A stretch of DNA of 64,000 nucleotides, from NCBI GenBank assembly GCA_002633025.1, contig NMRB01000902.1, positions 18,497 through 82,496 of the forward strand. Reading direction: 5' to 3'. Positions 23,805 to 35,658 of this stretch are shown here, piece after piece (positions within the stretch are counted from its first letter, which is position 1; each line of letters begins with the position of its first letter). Source of the DNA: Notospermus geniculatus (taxonomy: Eukaryota; Nemertea; Pilidiophora; Heteronemertea; Lineidae). A program made the translations under genes and the position numbers. A model generated the notes under the pieces. The model had not been told where the DNA came from. It was given only the letters and a program-made list of their open reading frames with translations, and made no database searches.

Positions 23805-24690
23805 GAAAAGTAATCCAGTTCCCACTGATCCATTAAAAAAGTAGTTCGTTGATTCGTCATTTTTTGTAGTTTCTCCTCTTTTGGTAGATTCAAGGGAACT
23901 TTTCACACTGGAAGATAACTGAGAATGGTTTAAGCTGTATTTCCACCTATCACAAACCCACCAAAACTTCTTGCGCGTACATGTAGGCCTGAGCCCAGTG
24001 TTTGAAAACCCCGTGTCTATTAGACCCGCCGAGCTCGCCGGGCCTAATTCAGACACGTGTGTCACCCGGGTTTTTAGATTGGTGTAAGCGCAATAAACTC
24101 GGCAATTACTAGTTATCAAATCCAGCGACAGATGGCGCGGTAAGTGTGTTGCGTATTGCGCATGCGCTATAAACCAAAAACTCCGCGAAATTTGAGCCGC
24201 AAGCGCGACCTCTCTGGCCGTGTTTAGCAACTAATGAAGTGTACTAATAGGTGTAAGCGCGTAGCGGATTGTTTTCAAGCCCGCCGGAAGACCCGGGTCT
24301 CACAAAACCCACCAATTTGGGATAGGTGGAACTTAGGCTATAGATTTACGGCATGTCTTATGTCTTGATATGAACACGTCAGGCATAGCACAGACTGCGA
24401 AGCGATGTCGTATTTGTTTTAATCTGTAATGAAATGGCCAGGGCCATTGTGCTCACCTCTGTGACAAGTCTCCATGGTTAAGTGTGAAACTATGACTCTC
24501 ATGGTGAATGTTGTAGGATCAGTACAGATAAAGATAAAGCTGAACACACCAAGAAGTATTTTTATGATCTGATCAGTATTATCAGTCAATGACATAAACT
24601 CAGGTGATGGCACCCAGAAGGAGTACAATTTCTGAATACAAGTGGTATTTGTGAACAACTGCTTTCCTGTCTAGGTCACAGATGTCAAAA
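23805..24690. other. No feature assigned
   Basis: A small match GGTGGAA and ACCCGGGT words flank 23940-24330 (CCACCTATCACAAACCCACCAA and the inverted CCACCAATTTGGGATAGGTGG, each longer match imperfect), which suggests a foldback of about 380 bp. The rest is unclassified. Confidence 0.45.
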
Positions 24691-25645
24691 ATTCTATTTT
24701 TCAAGATGGCCACCTGGTGGCCACACGTGACGTTCGTTGGGACTGAAATTTCAGCAGGAATGTACAGGATACTTGCATAGATATTTAGACAACATTGAAA
24801 CATCGTAACATTTACTACCGATGAGATATGGCCAAAGTCAATTTTTCAAGATGGCCGCCTGGCAGCCATGTTGAAGTCCAATCGAACCGAAATTTGGCAT
24901 ATAAGTAGACGGTACCAAGACACATATTTAGGCACGGTTAAAGCATCCTAGCTACCACTATTTATGAGGTGTGGGTCGAAGTCCATTTTTCAAGATGGCT
25001 CCCTGGCGGCCATATTTGACGTCGAATCTGACTGAAATTTACCATATATTTATATGGTACCTAGATACATATTTTGACAACGTTAAAACATCCTACCTAC
25101 TCCTATTTATAAAATGTGGGTCAAAGTCCATTTTTCAAGATGGCTTCCTGGCGGCCATATTTGAAGTCCGATCGGGTTGAAATTTGGTGCATTCGTGCAG
25201 GGTGCCTAGATATATCTTCACACCAAATCACAACACTCTATGTCAAATAGCAATGAAATGTGCCACCAAACAGTGAATTTTGAACTTTGACCTCTGTGAC
25301 CTTGAAAAGTAGGTCAAATCAAAAACCCGGGATTTATGTGATGAAGCCTCATCAGAGGAACCCACCATAAAAGTTTCGTGGTTCTAGCTAACAGCGTTCA
25401 GGAGATACAGCCGAAAGAAGGTTTTCACAAAGCGCCCCCTACAGGCCAGAGTGTACAAGCAGCAGCGCTAAATTTCGGTCCAGAGATAGTTTTTACCATA
25501 GGGTACCTGTACACCAAATTTCAAGTTTGTAACCCAAGCGGTTTAGAAACGTGCCACCCCTGTTAACGACGCCGGACGACGGACGACGCCGGACGACGGA
25601 CGACACACCATGGGAGAAGCTCACCTCACAGAGGTGAGCTAAAAA
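24691..25645. repeat. 145-bp tandem array and a GACGACGGAC tail
   Basis: TTTTTCAAGATGGC recurs at 24697, 24842, 24986 and 25131, a period of 144-145 bp. Each unit contains CTGGCGGCCAT, a (T)GAAATTT word and, in the later three, GTGGGTC(G/A)AAGTCCA at the junction. After 25210 a unique part follows, then a short GGACGACG-type tandem (25567-25605) and a hairpin AGCTCACCT.CAGAGGTGAGCT (25619-25641). GTGCTCACCTCTGTGAC at 24449-24466 echoes the hairpin in inverse, so 24449-25641 may be one composite element. Confidence 0.72.
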
Positions 25646-25924
25646 GCAATAAAACTTTTGATAATTCTGGTGCTAATCGGTATATACATGAAGGTATGGA
25701 AGTTCAAATTTTTCAAATTCGCTCAAAAGATACAGCGTAAGTATTTAGGCAATAGTGTAGGACAGCTCAGTGTAAAATTTAACATTGATAGGCTGGTGAT
25801 CGGAGGGCTTTCAATAATTTCAGATATCTACCAACACTTTTTACAAAACTCAGCACCTGCCTGTTGAAATAAAGTGGAAAATAGGCAAGAAACAAGTGCT
25901 GTACTCATTTTTTTTTTGTTTAGT

Positions 25925-26374
25925 GTCAATGGGGTACCGGCAATTCAAAAGGCGGCGCTGATCATCAACCAGGTTAAAACGCAAGTGCGCATGCTTTGAA
26001 CGTCATCAGGCGTCGTGCGTCATTCTGACGTTTAGATACAACCAACTGCGTCATTCACAACCCATGACGTCGATCATTGGTCTGTCATTTACGCTAAAAT
26101 GGTCAACTTTATCGATTAAATTCATCATGTTCCCGCAGAGATTTTTGCTCAAAAGCAATAAGATATATTTTAGCAGTTCTGTACTTAATGATAGAAACGT
26201 AAAATTAGAAATTGAGTGCAATGTTTTAGTTATATTTGGCCTAGAAACAGGGTGTGCTACATGTATTCAGAATTAATTGGGAAATAACGTCAGCCTCACT
26301 TTCAATGACGCAGTTCTGACCAGGTTGATAGTCAGAGCCGCGTCGCGGATTAGGTTTGCCGGTACCCCATTGTG
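25925..26374. mobile_element. Foldback element, about 450 bp
   Basis: CAATGGGGTACCGGCAA and TTGCCGGTACCCCATTG are exact inverted ends. Inner blocks also pair (CAACCAGGTT / GACCAGGTTGA). The loop is AT-rich and not coding. Confidence 0.72.
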
Positions 26375-27000
26375 TGGCGTTTTATCATAAACCAGAACGT
26401 ATGGCATAAAACGTTTCACTGACAGAAACTGACAACTGATGCACCAGTATGTGTGATAAACCTCTACGGCAATAACAAAATATTCTAGAACAATTCTGGA
26501 AGTCACCTATGTGTTAGTGTTTAGTTTTTCAGTCGTATTGAATGAAATAGCACTTACAGTAAATACACAGTGGACTGCAAAAGGGTGCGAAAATTCTGAC
26601 GACCATTATTGGCAAATAGTTTTATCAGTAACCTTGAAAAAAATTAAAACTCAAGTTAAAAAGAAAATAACCTATTGATTTCTGCTTAGAACTGGTCAGT
26701 TATGGTTCAGGGACGAAGTACAAATCACAATTATAAGAAATAATGTCGACTCTAGCTGAAAATGGCTTGATGGGACGTTTCTCATTTTGACACCACTAGT
26801 TACATGTATAAATTCGTAACTTCATGTTTGAGATATGGCAGTCTATTTTCAATTCAAGCAGTTTCTTCAAAATTCAAATCGTTTAAATTAATCAAGTCGT
26901 TTGAAGTAATTTTCTTTTTGATATTTTCCGAGTATTCCATGATATTACTTCATATTTTGCAAATTAATCTACCGGGCTATGCGTGTGTTATTTAGGTTAT
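26375..27000. other. No feature recognised
   Basis: AT-rich spacer; nothing classifiable. Confidence 0.4.
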
Positions 27001-27387
27001 TAGGGAGGTTTTGCAAATCTGACGAAACACCAAATACGAAATTGGACTTCATTTCCGTGACGTAATTCATTTCAGGAGATGGTTGGTACGACAAATATCG
27101 CCTGCTGCAAGAGCGTCTTTTAGCGTATGACGTTAGACAGATAGAGTTACGGTGTATATTAAACTTTGAAATTTATCTTTTGTTTCCACTTCGCAGATAC
27201 GAAGTGGGAATTTAAAAATTCAAGATGCACCATAACTCTCTCGGTCTTACATGATATGCTAAAAGACGCACTGGCGGCAGGGACATTTGTGGTAGCAACC
27301 ATCTCCAGAAAAACATTAGGTCCTGGAAGTGAAGTTGGATTTCGTATTTCGTACTTCGTGTTTCGTCAGATTTGCAAAACCTCGCTA
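27001..27387. mobile_element. Foldback family A, copy 3 (complete)
   Basis: Complete copy from TAGGGAGGTTTTGCAAATC to GATTTGCAAAACCTCGCTA, centred on the pair CCACTTCGCAGATACGAAGT. TTAT/TATT at the borders fits a TA target. Confidence 0.82.
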
Positions 27388-27547
27388 TTGAGGAAAGGAC
27401 GAAAACAGAAAAGATACATGCATATCACTTCTCTCAAAAATAGAAAAAGACCGTGCTTCTCGCGTCCAGGAATACCCTGGTGTTCGGGGCTCGGCATGTG
27501 CTTCTCTGAAATACAATAAACTTTTGATCATACTACATGGGAATACG

Positions 27548-28202
27548 TACACTGGTGGACAGAAATATTAGGACAGTGGCCAATCTGAAGTTTGATGTAC
27601 GTTTCTGCCTGTTAATGAATGTAATGAACTCAACTTGTGTTCATATATTGTGGGAAGGGTCCTTCTTTCCCCTTGCTACAATTTCAGTGAATTACATAAT
27701 CAGTGGCAATTATGCAATGAGGTTAATGACAAAGGCAATTCTCGCCCTTGCTCATCAAAGGCATTTACAGGCAAATACTATCGTTTTTCTTCGTTTTTTC
27801 TCCATTTTTTCTTAAGAATAAAGCTTTTAATTACTCATGGTTGATGATACACTTGTGTTACATAACATGTCTGACCAGTTACGTCATAACAAGATATGTG
27901 TACTGTTTAAGTCACTTGAAAATAACAACAATCCACATTGGAAGTGCAGAAATGAAAGTTAAAACATGATCAAAAATGTGTTCTTGACTTTATTCAAGCC
28001 GAAAAATTTCATCTTCTTCTTATTGTTAACAGTTAAACAGTTATTGTTAAAACATGATCAACAATGTGTTCTAGACTTTATTCAAGCCAAAACATTTCTT
28101 CTTCTTCTGATTGTTAACAGGCAGAAACTTAGTACATGTACATGTACATGTACATCAAACTTCAAATTGGCCAGTGTCCTAAAACTTCTGTCCACCAGTG
28201 TA
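27548..28202. mobile_element. Tc1-like non-autonomous element, copy 1
   Basis: TACACTGGTGGACAGAAATA at the left and the complement TCTGTCCACCAGTGTA at 28202, each followed by GGACAGTGGCC- and AACTTCAAATTGGCC-type blocks. A unit of about 90 bp with GTTAAAACATGATCAA and TTTATTCAAGCC is tandemly duplicated at 27960-28122. TACATGTACATGTACATGTA is near 28134-28153. A second copy is at 59224 with the interior inverted. Confidence 0.8.
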
Positions 28203-28627
28203 TATTAGACGCAATTGGCCATACTTAGTGCTATCCGTCATCTAGAACGCAGGAAGAAACAGTTGAAAGATTGTAACGACTGTGGAGAATATATGTATAG
28301 TTTGAATGGCATTAACATCTCACGAATCATGACGCAATGAGGATATCAACTGAAAATTTCAATCAAGATTTTTGTGACTGTTGGTTGACATTATAGGCCT
28401 ATAATATACACGAGACAACACCGAGACGCGTGATCGGAGGGTCAGCATTTCAACAATTTTTGATGTGAATTTATGAGATTACTAGCAATGGCGGCAAATT
28501 AAGAATTTTAACAGAACAAGCTAATCCATACTATTTATAAGAAAAAAACTCTTTCAGTCCTCTTTATATTCCTTTTCCATAGAACGCATGTGCTAAGAGT
28601 AAAATGGTCATTGGTGGTGGCTACATG

Positions 28628-29325
28628 TACACTCATGCCATAAAGTAAATGGACGGTGTTTTTTGCCTTCTGTTGACAAGGTATTCATACTGTGGAGTTG
28701 AAGTTCAGATACGTAGGGGCCTATTCTTACAACATCCTAGCCGTACATGTACATGTATGTCAACGAGACACAATTTCACCGAAAAATGTACTTATCACGA
28801 AAATATCACAACTTCAAAATATCATTAAAATTGAGAATTTTGAAATCTTAATTTTTTTACGACTTTGCCAATGATCTGTGGAAAATATTTTGACATGGTG
28901 GTATTTTTCATGCATTTAATGTTTTTGACAAATACATGTACCTTAGATGTTGATATCCGAAAAACAGCACAAAAACGACACACAGTATACAATAAATCGG
29001 AAAGTCGTCTCCGAATATTTCGCAAATTTTCGACCCCAATCGGGGTCTTCCTCAGGCACTATGTAGAAGAGATCCCAGAGGTGAAACGGAAGAGGTACCT
29101 TAGATGTTGGAGGGCAAGATTTCTGGGCCATATTCATAAACATACTTAAAAGTCAAAGTATGATACTAATGTCTTTTTTGTTGAACAAATGGTAAGTAGT
29201 TTTATGAATATGGACCCTATCTTAGATGTTGTAGGGTAAGATATCTGAGCTACAACCCAAAAGTGTGCATACTTTCATGAAAAGGGTAAATAAACCACCG
29301 TCCGTTTACTTTTTGGCATGGTGTA
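28628..29325. mobile_element. Tc1/mariner-like non-autonomous element
   Basis: TACACTCATGCCATAAAGTA at the left and ACTTTTTGGCATGGTGTA at the right, with GTAAATGGACGGTG / CACCGTCCGTTTAC inside the arms. A hammerhead-like fragment on the minus strand (29028-29056) is inside it, and the word ACCTTAGATGTT(G) recurs (28938, 29097, 29220). Confidence 0.7.
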
Positions 29326-29346
29326 CTTTTGTATCAGTCAGACGGA

Positions 29347-29762
29347 TATACTCTAGTTTCGTGTTTTTAACACACCTTCATTACAAGGTGGTGAGACCGC
29401 CTCCATCGTAATATGCATTGAGTATGACAATAGGCCTCTTGGAGTAAAAGGCCAAGGCGGAGATAGGGCGAGGGAGGATTGAATTTAGTTGACCGCATGT
29501 TGTAACTGATCAGACTATGAATGACATGTGGTTTGGTATTTATCCTTGCGGCGTTCGGCCGTCAGTAGGGGTTGAATGAAATTGACCACGTGGACTAGAT
29601 CGCCCGAAAAGGCCTAGACGTCTCGAGCGGTGCAGACACCGTGCGGCCCAGCGATTGGTCATCCGTGGTGAATGAACTGAAAGACCCTTTGTGTACCTAT
29701 TGCGTTCAGTGCCCGCCTTGAATATCTGAAAGGTGTGTTAAAAACACGAAACCAGAGTATGT
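29347..29762. mobile_element. Foldback element, about 415 bp
   Basis: ATACTCTAGTTTCGTGTTTT and the complement AAAACACGAAACCAGAGTAT near 29743-29762, then ACACACCTT / AGGTGTGTT. GC-rich interior with no gene seen. Confidence 0.72.
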
Positions 29763-30047
29763 GTACTAAACATTACAAAACAACCCCCTTACTCCCTGAA
29801 AAGAAATAGCAATTATAATATCGGTGCGTTTGAAAAAGTATATATCTGGTGACTGTGCAAAACCAGGTTCATTTTCGATCAAAGATGCTATTGGTTGTTG
29901 TATAAACGTTAAAAATTTTCCATTCACGGGAGGGAAGTAATCATATAATTGACTTTATTGGCGAACACATTCCTAAAGTTCCTTAGTGGTAAGGCAGTCC
30001 CTTCACTCACTGACAAGATCATTCAAGATGAGCATTGCCAAGCTGTG
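29763..30047. other. No feature recognised
   Basis: Spacer between two foldbacks. Nothing classifiable. Confidence 0.4.
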
Positions 30048-31440
30048 TAGGCCCTGCTAGCGCCGAATGGGTGAATGTCGTCCTGGGTGACCCTAAATGT
30101 CACCCAGGACAAAACTGGGTGACCCTAAACGTCTCCCAGAACAAGGCTGGGTGACCTTTAGCCTCTAAGCGTCACAGTTTGAAAATCACGCCATTTTAAA
30201 ACCTGTGCCCGAGGTTGGCGATCGATACTGGAACGTCTGTCAGGTAGCGATCGCGAAATCATGAAAATGAACAAACGTGACTGACATTTTCAGTTGCATC
30301 ATAAAATTCGAATAAAACATGGATTTGATACACCAATATGCATCTTCATCGTCTGATGCGGAAGACCAAAAGGGCGCATATTAAAGTGTTAAGTCGGTGG
30401 GTCGCACTTAAAGGAACTTTTGGTGAAATCTTCAGCGAATGAGGAACTGTGACCACGGTCTTATCAAGTAAGAAGAACACCCCCTATATAACCAGGTTGA
30501 GAAACGACACAATGTCGTATGAAAAGATCAGTCAAATTTTGGTCAAATCATAAGTTCCAATTGTCCACTGTATACGTCAGCGGGAACATTAAAGTACCGT
30601 ATGAACTTTGTTAATACACAACTTTTGAAACAAATTGATAACCAAAAAGATGATTTTGCAGCCTTTTTCGGCGGCCCCGTTCGGAAGACGTTTTCTTCCG
30701 GACAATTTGCAGTACTTCATGTACTTCCTCACTGCGTTAACACAGGCTGCGTGCGCGAGACTGCTTGGTGAGACTGCTTTTGCAGCAGTCTCACCTAGAG
30801 TCTCACACCAAGCTGATTTGTCCGGAATAAAACGTCTTCCGAACGGGGCCGCCGAAAAAGGCTGCAAAATCATCTTTTTGGTTATCAATTTGTTTCAAAA
30901 GTTGTGTATTAACAAAGTTAATACTTTAATGTTCCCGCTGACGTATACAGTGGACAATTGGAACTTATGATTTGACCAAAATTTGACTGATCTTTTCATC
31001 CGACATTGTGTCGTTTCTCAACCTGGTTATATAGGGGGTGTTCTTCTTACTTGATAAGACCGTGCTGTGACCCCATCCTTTAGCTGATATATCCCATTTA
31101 CTATTTCAACCAGGTTTTTCTTAACCTCACGACCTTTCCAGATAAAAATCCCCTCCCTGTCTGATGGAAGGGAGGTCAAATTTGCCCAAATTCACCTTCA
31201 GGAACAGGATTGTTCGGGGCGGTCATGATGGAGATGTCAGAATTCGTTTTCAGCTACACTAACAGGGCACCACTTACCTCGGACGCAGGTTTTAAAATGG
31301 CGCGATTTTCAAACTGGCTGACGTTTAGGGTCTAAACGTCACCCAGCCTTGTTCTGGGAGACGTTTAGGGTCACCCAGTTTTGTCCTGGGTGACATTTAG
31401 GGTCACCCAAGACGACATTCACCCATTCGGCCCTACCTGC
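30048..31440. mobile_element. 1.4-kb foldback containing a long palindrome
   Basis: Outer arms of about 160 bp (GCCGAATGGGTGAATGTCGT ... GGTTTTAAAATGGCG) pair between 30060-30220 and 31280-31437. Each arm has an internal GGGTGACCCTAAA(C/T)GTC(A/T)CCCAG tandem motif. The centre, 30455-31068, is a separate near-perfect palindrome (next entry). Confidence 0.8.
30455..31068. repeat. Near-perfect palindrome, arms of about 255 bp
   Basis: The left arm (about 30455-30712) and right arm (about 30812-31068) are almost exact reverse complements, from GACCACGGTCTTATCAAG / CTTGATAAGACCGTG through GGGGGTGTTCTTCTTACTTG to CGTCTTCCGAACGGGGCCGC. The central loop is about 100 bp. Frames on both strands read the same start (MITKKMILQPFSAAPFGRRF) because they are the two arms. 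Such low divergence points to a recent insertion. Confidence 0.85.
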
Positions 31441-32156
31441 CTGACTCCGTTACTGTGTATGACGATGTTTGTCCAAAAGCGCTGAAATCGGCTGTCGGGA
31501 CTGTAATACTCCCCAGCGAGTGGAGAAATGAAAATTGGAATGAACAGACGTATAGCTTGGGTAATAATAATGTTATGCGCATTGAGCAGATTCACTGGAA
31601 ATGCGCTATATAAGAACGGCATAAAAAAAGATATAACACCTCGTTTAAATCACGGGCAATATTGGATTTTGGTGCGTGGCCCTTCATTCCGTTACTTGGG
31701 ACAGTAAACCGTTCTGCCTTGTACGTTTTGACTAAGGGTAAGTAAAAGACCCTATCCAAGTGAGGAACATGAATAACTTGAGATGGCCTATATTCCATGC
31801 AATACTGGAGTGGACCAAGCCCTTACCGATTCTGATTGGAGACATGCTTCGTTTCAACATTCGAGGGCAGATTTGCCAAGCAGAGTTATTGATCAACAAA
31901 ATGTACTGGAAGGTATTCCAATTGTTTAGAAATAACGGCTGAGACAGTAATAGTACATGCCTTGCATCAGAACATAATTGAGCGAATTGAGAAATATCTG
32001 CTCTGCCATCCAAATATAAATACATAGAAACATGTATGTGTAGACTACGGAATTTTACATGACTACTGCGAATGCGGCATCCCTAACATTGCTTCTTTTT
32101 CCCCTGCTATTATCGCTAGTTCTAGGCAAGATGCACACATGTAAGTCACTGGATAT
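31441..32156 (+). other. Spacer with a SINE tail fragment
   Basis: Positions 31676-31830 contain ACTTGGGACAGTAAACCG, CAAGTGAGGAACATGAATAA and TTGAGATGGCCTAT, matching the tail of the SINE at 22399. No tRNA-like head precedes them. The rest is unclassified. Confidence 0.55.
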
Positions 32157-32574
32157 TAGTGAGGTTTCGCAAATCTGACGAAACACGAAGTACGAAATAG
32201 GAAACTGGACGTAACATTTTTCTGTGACGTAATGTATTTCAGGAGATGGTTAGTACCACCAATGGTCTTTATCTATTTTTGGTACCACATACAAGCGTCT
32301 TCTAGCGAATGACGTTAGACCGATAGAGTTACGGTGTACATGTATATTAAACTTTGAAATTTATCTTTCGTTTCCACTTCGTAGATACGATAGTGGAAAT
32401 TTAAAAATCCAAGATGCACCATAACTCTTTCGGTCTTACATGATATGTTAAAAGAGGCACTGGCAGCAGGGACATTTGTGGTAGCAACCATCTCCAGAAG
32501 TACATTAGGTCCTGGAAATGAAGTTGAATTTCATATTTCGTACTTTGTGTTCGCCAGATTTGCGAAACCTCACT
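32157..32574. mobile_element. Foldback family A, copy 4 (complete)
   Basis: TAGTGAGGTTTCGCAAATC to GATTTGCGAAACCTCACTG, with a small expansion near 32262-32290 (an inserted GGTCTTTATCTATTTTTG). Confidence 0.8.
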
Positions 32575-32768
32575 GCTTTCTCATAAATAAGCGACCTTGC
32601 TGTGAGAAGCGTTTCGGATTAGGAGAGTTACAAATTCTTGGGAGATTCACGGTATCTTTATCTCTTTTGATACACTTTGAGGAAGGATGCGTGAATATGT
32701 AAATAAAGGTAAAAGAAAAGTGTCATTTTGGAAAACAAGGTCAAAGTTCAGGATGCTACCAGGATCAG

Positions 32769-33430
32769 GGGGAGACTTCACTGCCGTTAGAGGGCGCCAG
32801 TTAGCGGCCCTAGAACGTCACAAAATTTGAAGTTGCAGACGTCCACGTCATTATGGATGAGGGCTAAGTAAGGTAATGCACTGCCTGTACATTTCGTGTA
32901 CATTTGAGGTCGAATCGCCCCGCAAAATCTACTCGACGGAAATCATCAATTTTGATGAAATTTCACACAGCTCTAGGAAGGACACTAAACGTTTGTTGGG
33001 GAGGTTTTTAAAAAATTCTAATGTTTGTGTCTCGAGAATTTTCGCGAGACGTGAAAGACGTGGTGAAATTGCCTTTGCCCCCCCCCCACACACACCTGAA
33101 TTCGCACAAAAAATAGGCCTCTGTATCAATGCGCCCAGAATAGCCAGATTCATGCAAATCGATGATTATGGCATATCTATCCTAATATCTGCCCCTAACA
33201 CACTTGCAAATGACACTCACTTTGATAATAACATCAACGACGCCCTCACAATCCACCCCAAGCCATACCACGACGATTCTATTAAGAACTAAGTCCCATC
33301 TGACCTTGGCGCATGATTACTTGACTTAGCCCATGACGTTGTGACCTGCGTTTCTTCTCTGAGACGTCAAATTCCATTACGCTCCAGGACCGCTTACTAG
33401 TGGCGGCCTCTAACGGCAGTACAGTCTTCC
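32769..33430. mobile_element. Foldback family E, copy 1
   Basis: GGGAGACTTCACTGCCGTTA at the left; TCTAACGGCAGTACAGTCTTCC at the right. AGGGCGCCAGTTAGCGG pairs with CCGCTTACTAGTGGCGG and ACGTCA words mark both arms. The second copy is at 47780. The interior has a 138-codon open frame (32876-33292, plus) with no recognised domain, judged non-genic. Confidence 0.68.
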
Positions 33431-33745
33431 ACTGCCTGATCTCCCCACCCGAACCCACGGTAGGTCACCCCACAACATCGTTATTTAGATTAGCCCAAAG
33501 TAGTTCCCCCAGAATAATTTTCCGGTCAGACAAATATCAAAGAATCATATCCAATGTAGTTCATAGTAATCTCAGTAGGCCTATGTTGTTCCTAACGTCT
33601 TGAGTCGTTACATTATGTAAAAATTACACGTCCGAATATTTATGCCATAGTAAAGCAAGCCCGAGGAAAGGGAAAACACGATTTTACACCAGCGGTACTA
33701 ACAATTACCAGTAATAATAAAATGAAGATCGAACACATTACGCTT

Positions 33746-34169
33746 CATTCCACTTCCGAGTGGCGTGAGGTTTTCAGCCGATATCTCCGCAACGGCTGGG
33801 TCAAATTCGACATACCATACATCAATTAACTTGTCTTTCTTGTCGGTATCTTTCTGCTATCTTCATTTTTCGCGTAATGCCGACATAACGGATCCCTTTC
33901 TCAAAACCCATTTCATTTCGCTATGCTGTTCAGTGCAGTTTACACGTGCGCGATGCATTGCGTAATTTCAAAATGGCCGCCGTTTCGGCCGTAAACACAA
34001 ACTGTGATTTGTGAAAGAACTTTTTTTCTGTCACGTTTTCCGGGAAAATGACAGTGATGATGGCTGTAGCGGCAAAAAAGACAAATCGATTGATGCATGG
34101 TATATTAAATTTGAGCCAGCCGTTGCGGAGCTATCGTTGATAAACCTCGCGCCACTCGAAAGTGGAATG
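33746..34169. mobile_element. Foldback family C, copy 3
   Basis: CATTCCACTTCCGAGTGGCG to the complement AGTGGAATG. Same orientation as copy 2. Confidence 0.78.
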
Positions 34170-35038
34170 GAGAGTAGGACAATTGGAAAAAATATGCATC
34201 TCGTGTTTTTTGCCGAACACAAAGAATGTGCCTAAAAAGTGCTTCGTGCGGTAAAATCCTCAGCAATTCTAAATTGATATGTGGAGACTACTTCATGCTC
34301 ACCGTGTCTGTGATGTAGCCTACATATATATAATGTACACAACGCCCCCACTCGATTTATGCACATGTAGTGTACATGCACATTGCCCGGGCACATTGGC
34401 CAACATGCGTGTACATTAACAACTAAAAATGGTCAACTGGCAGGTATCTGGCACGACCGGTAAATTCTCATCGGCGACACCCAATGAAGAGAAGAGGTTG
34501 GATCAGGCAACAATAGAAGCTATTTTTAGATCAAAATCTCAATTCTCCTCTTTTACCAAACTGCACCAATAGATTTTTTTCCGTTTTAATGTCACGTGAC
34601 TAACCTGTAGTACTTTAAAAATATAAGAATATGTATTAGTGCAGTCAATGTTACAGCCTTCACATTTTCAAACGCCTCTTAAGATGAAACAAATAAAAAT
34701 CACAAGTAACGTTCACTACCGTAACAAGACGTAAATTGCACCTGAAGGGACCGGTCGTGTTACGTAATGGCGGCTAAATATGCAGCGTAAAACAACTATA
34801 AACACCGAGACTGGTTCCAAATCTCACCGCAAGGGCTTCTGCGTTCGCCCTCTGGCGGTGAGATCTGAAACCAATCTATAAAACATCGACTCAAGCCTCA
34901 TCAATGGATCTACATCTAATGGTCCTTTCCTTAATAATCACAATATGTTTTAAGCCAGGACTTTGGTAGGTTTTTGGTCTGTTTCGGGGCTATTCACGGC
35001 TGCCATGACATCACAGTATCACAGCCGGAAATGCTTCT
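34170..35038. other. 3' flank of the homeobox gene
   Basis: A minus-strand ATTAAA (about 34576-34581) could be a polyadenylation signal about 460 bases past the stop, but this is weak. CAAATCTCACCGC / GCGGTGAGATC(T) at 34815-34870 is a short hairpin. Nothing else is recognised. Confidence 0.35.
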
Positions 35039-35344
35039 TCACACCGCCCACTGATGTGACGTATTTCCTGTTCCTGTCGGCGGGAATGATGTCGTCTGCG
35101 CTGTTGATAACGCATGCGCACCTGATGCATACGGATGTTGAAGATACGGATAGGGAATCGGAAACGGAAAGTAAGACCTGCCAGTTCCGGGAATATTTTG
35201 TACTCTTACCGTGCCCTCGCTGAAGTACATCGGCCGTGGAGAGAGAAGGCCCAGGCTGGCGTAATGTTGATGGGCAAGGAGCTCGAGATTATTCGTGTAC
35301 TTCCTCTTCCACTTCGTCCGTCTGTTTTGAAACCAGATCTTAAT
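35039..35344 (-). CDS. NKL homeobox gene, coding exon 3 (recognition helix and C-terminus)
   Basis: The exon starts after TTTTCTTGTATAG and reads I-K-I-W-F-Q-N-R-R-T-K-W-K-R-K-Y, the end of homeodomain helix 3 with W48, F49, Q50, N51 and R53 all present. It joins exon 2 exactly, in phase 0 (T-E-T-Q | I-K-I-W-F), making homeodomain residues 140-199 of a 284-residue protein. The next segment, TNNLELLAHQHYASLGLL then SPRPMYF, is a conserved-looking extension like those after the homeodomain in some NK-like families (recalled, not checked). The last 56 residues are Pro-, Tyr-, Ser- and Thr-rich and stop at TGA (35039-35041). A strong donor-like ACG|GTAAGA lies at 35201-35210, so the true message may splice out there, in which case the tail below 35210 would be intron. 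The homeodomain part is secure and the tail less so. Confidence 0.88.
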   Translation of the reverse strand: MKIWFQNRRTKWKRKYTNNLELLAHQHYASLGLLSPRPMYFSEGTVRVQNIPGTGRSYFPFPIPYPYLQHPYASGAHALSTAQTTSFPPTGTGNTSHQWAV

Positions 35345-35658
35345 CTATACAAGAAAATATTTGATTATGATACTGATGTTAATTATAAGTCCTAATCATT
35401 TTTACTCAGTTTGAATGCTGTTCCATGTAAAACTGTTGGATGACTACATGCAAAGGTACATGTACAGTAATAAAATTTAATATAGAATTCATTTTGTTCA
35501 AATTGTTATCTTTTTCTTGCAAGAATACTAGTTGCTTCATACGAAGAAATGATTATATCATGAGGCACCAACGCCTAACACAATGGCCTTGACAACAACC
35601 CAAAATTTAGTATCATTGTTGAAGATTGGCAACTGGCTGGCCGGACACCAGGTATGCA

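Noticed and set aside
23667-24230. 187-codon open frame on the minus strand
   Set aside because: Its C-terminal third is the arm of foldback family C; no domain is recognised.
30589-30970. Two overlapping frames with the same start MITKKMILQPF
   Set aside because: They are the two arms of the long palindrome, read on opposite strands.
32876-33292. 138-codon open frame on the plus strand
   Set aside because: Lies within family E, has no recognisable domain and no copy in the other family E element.
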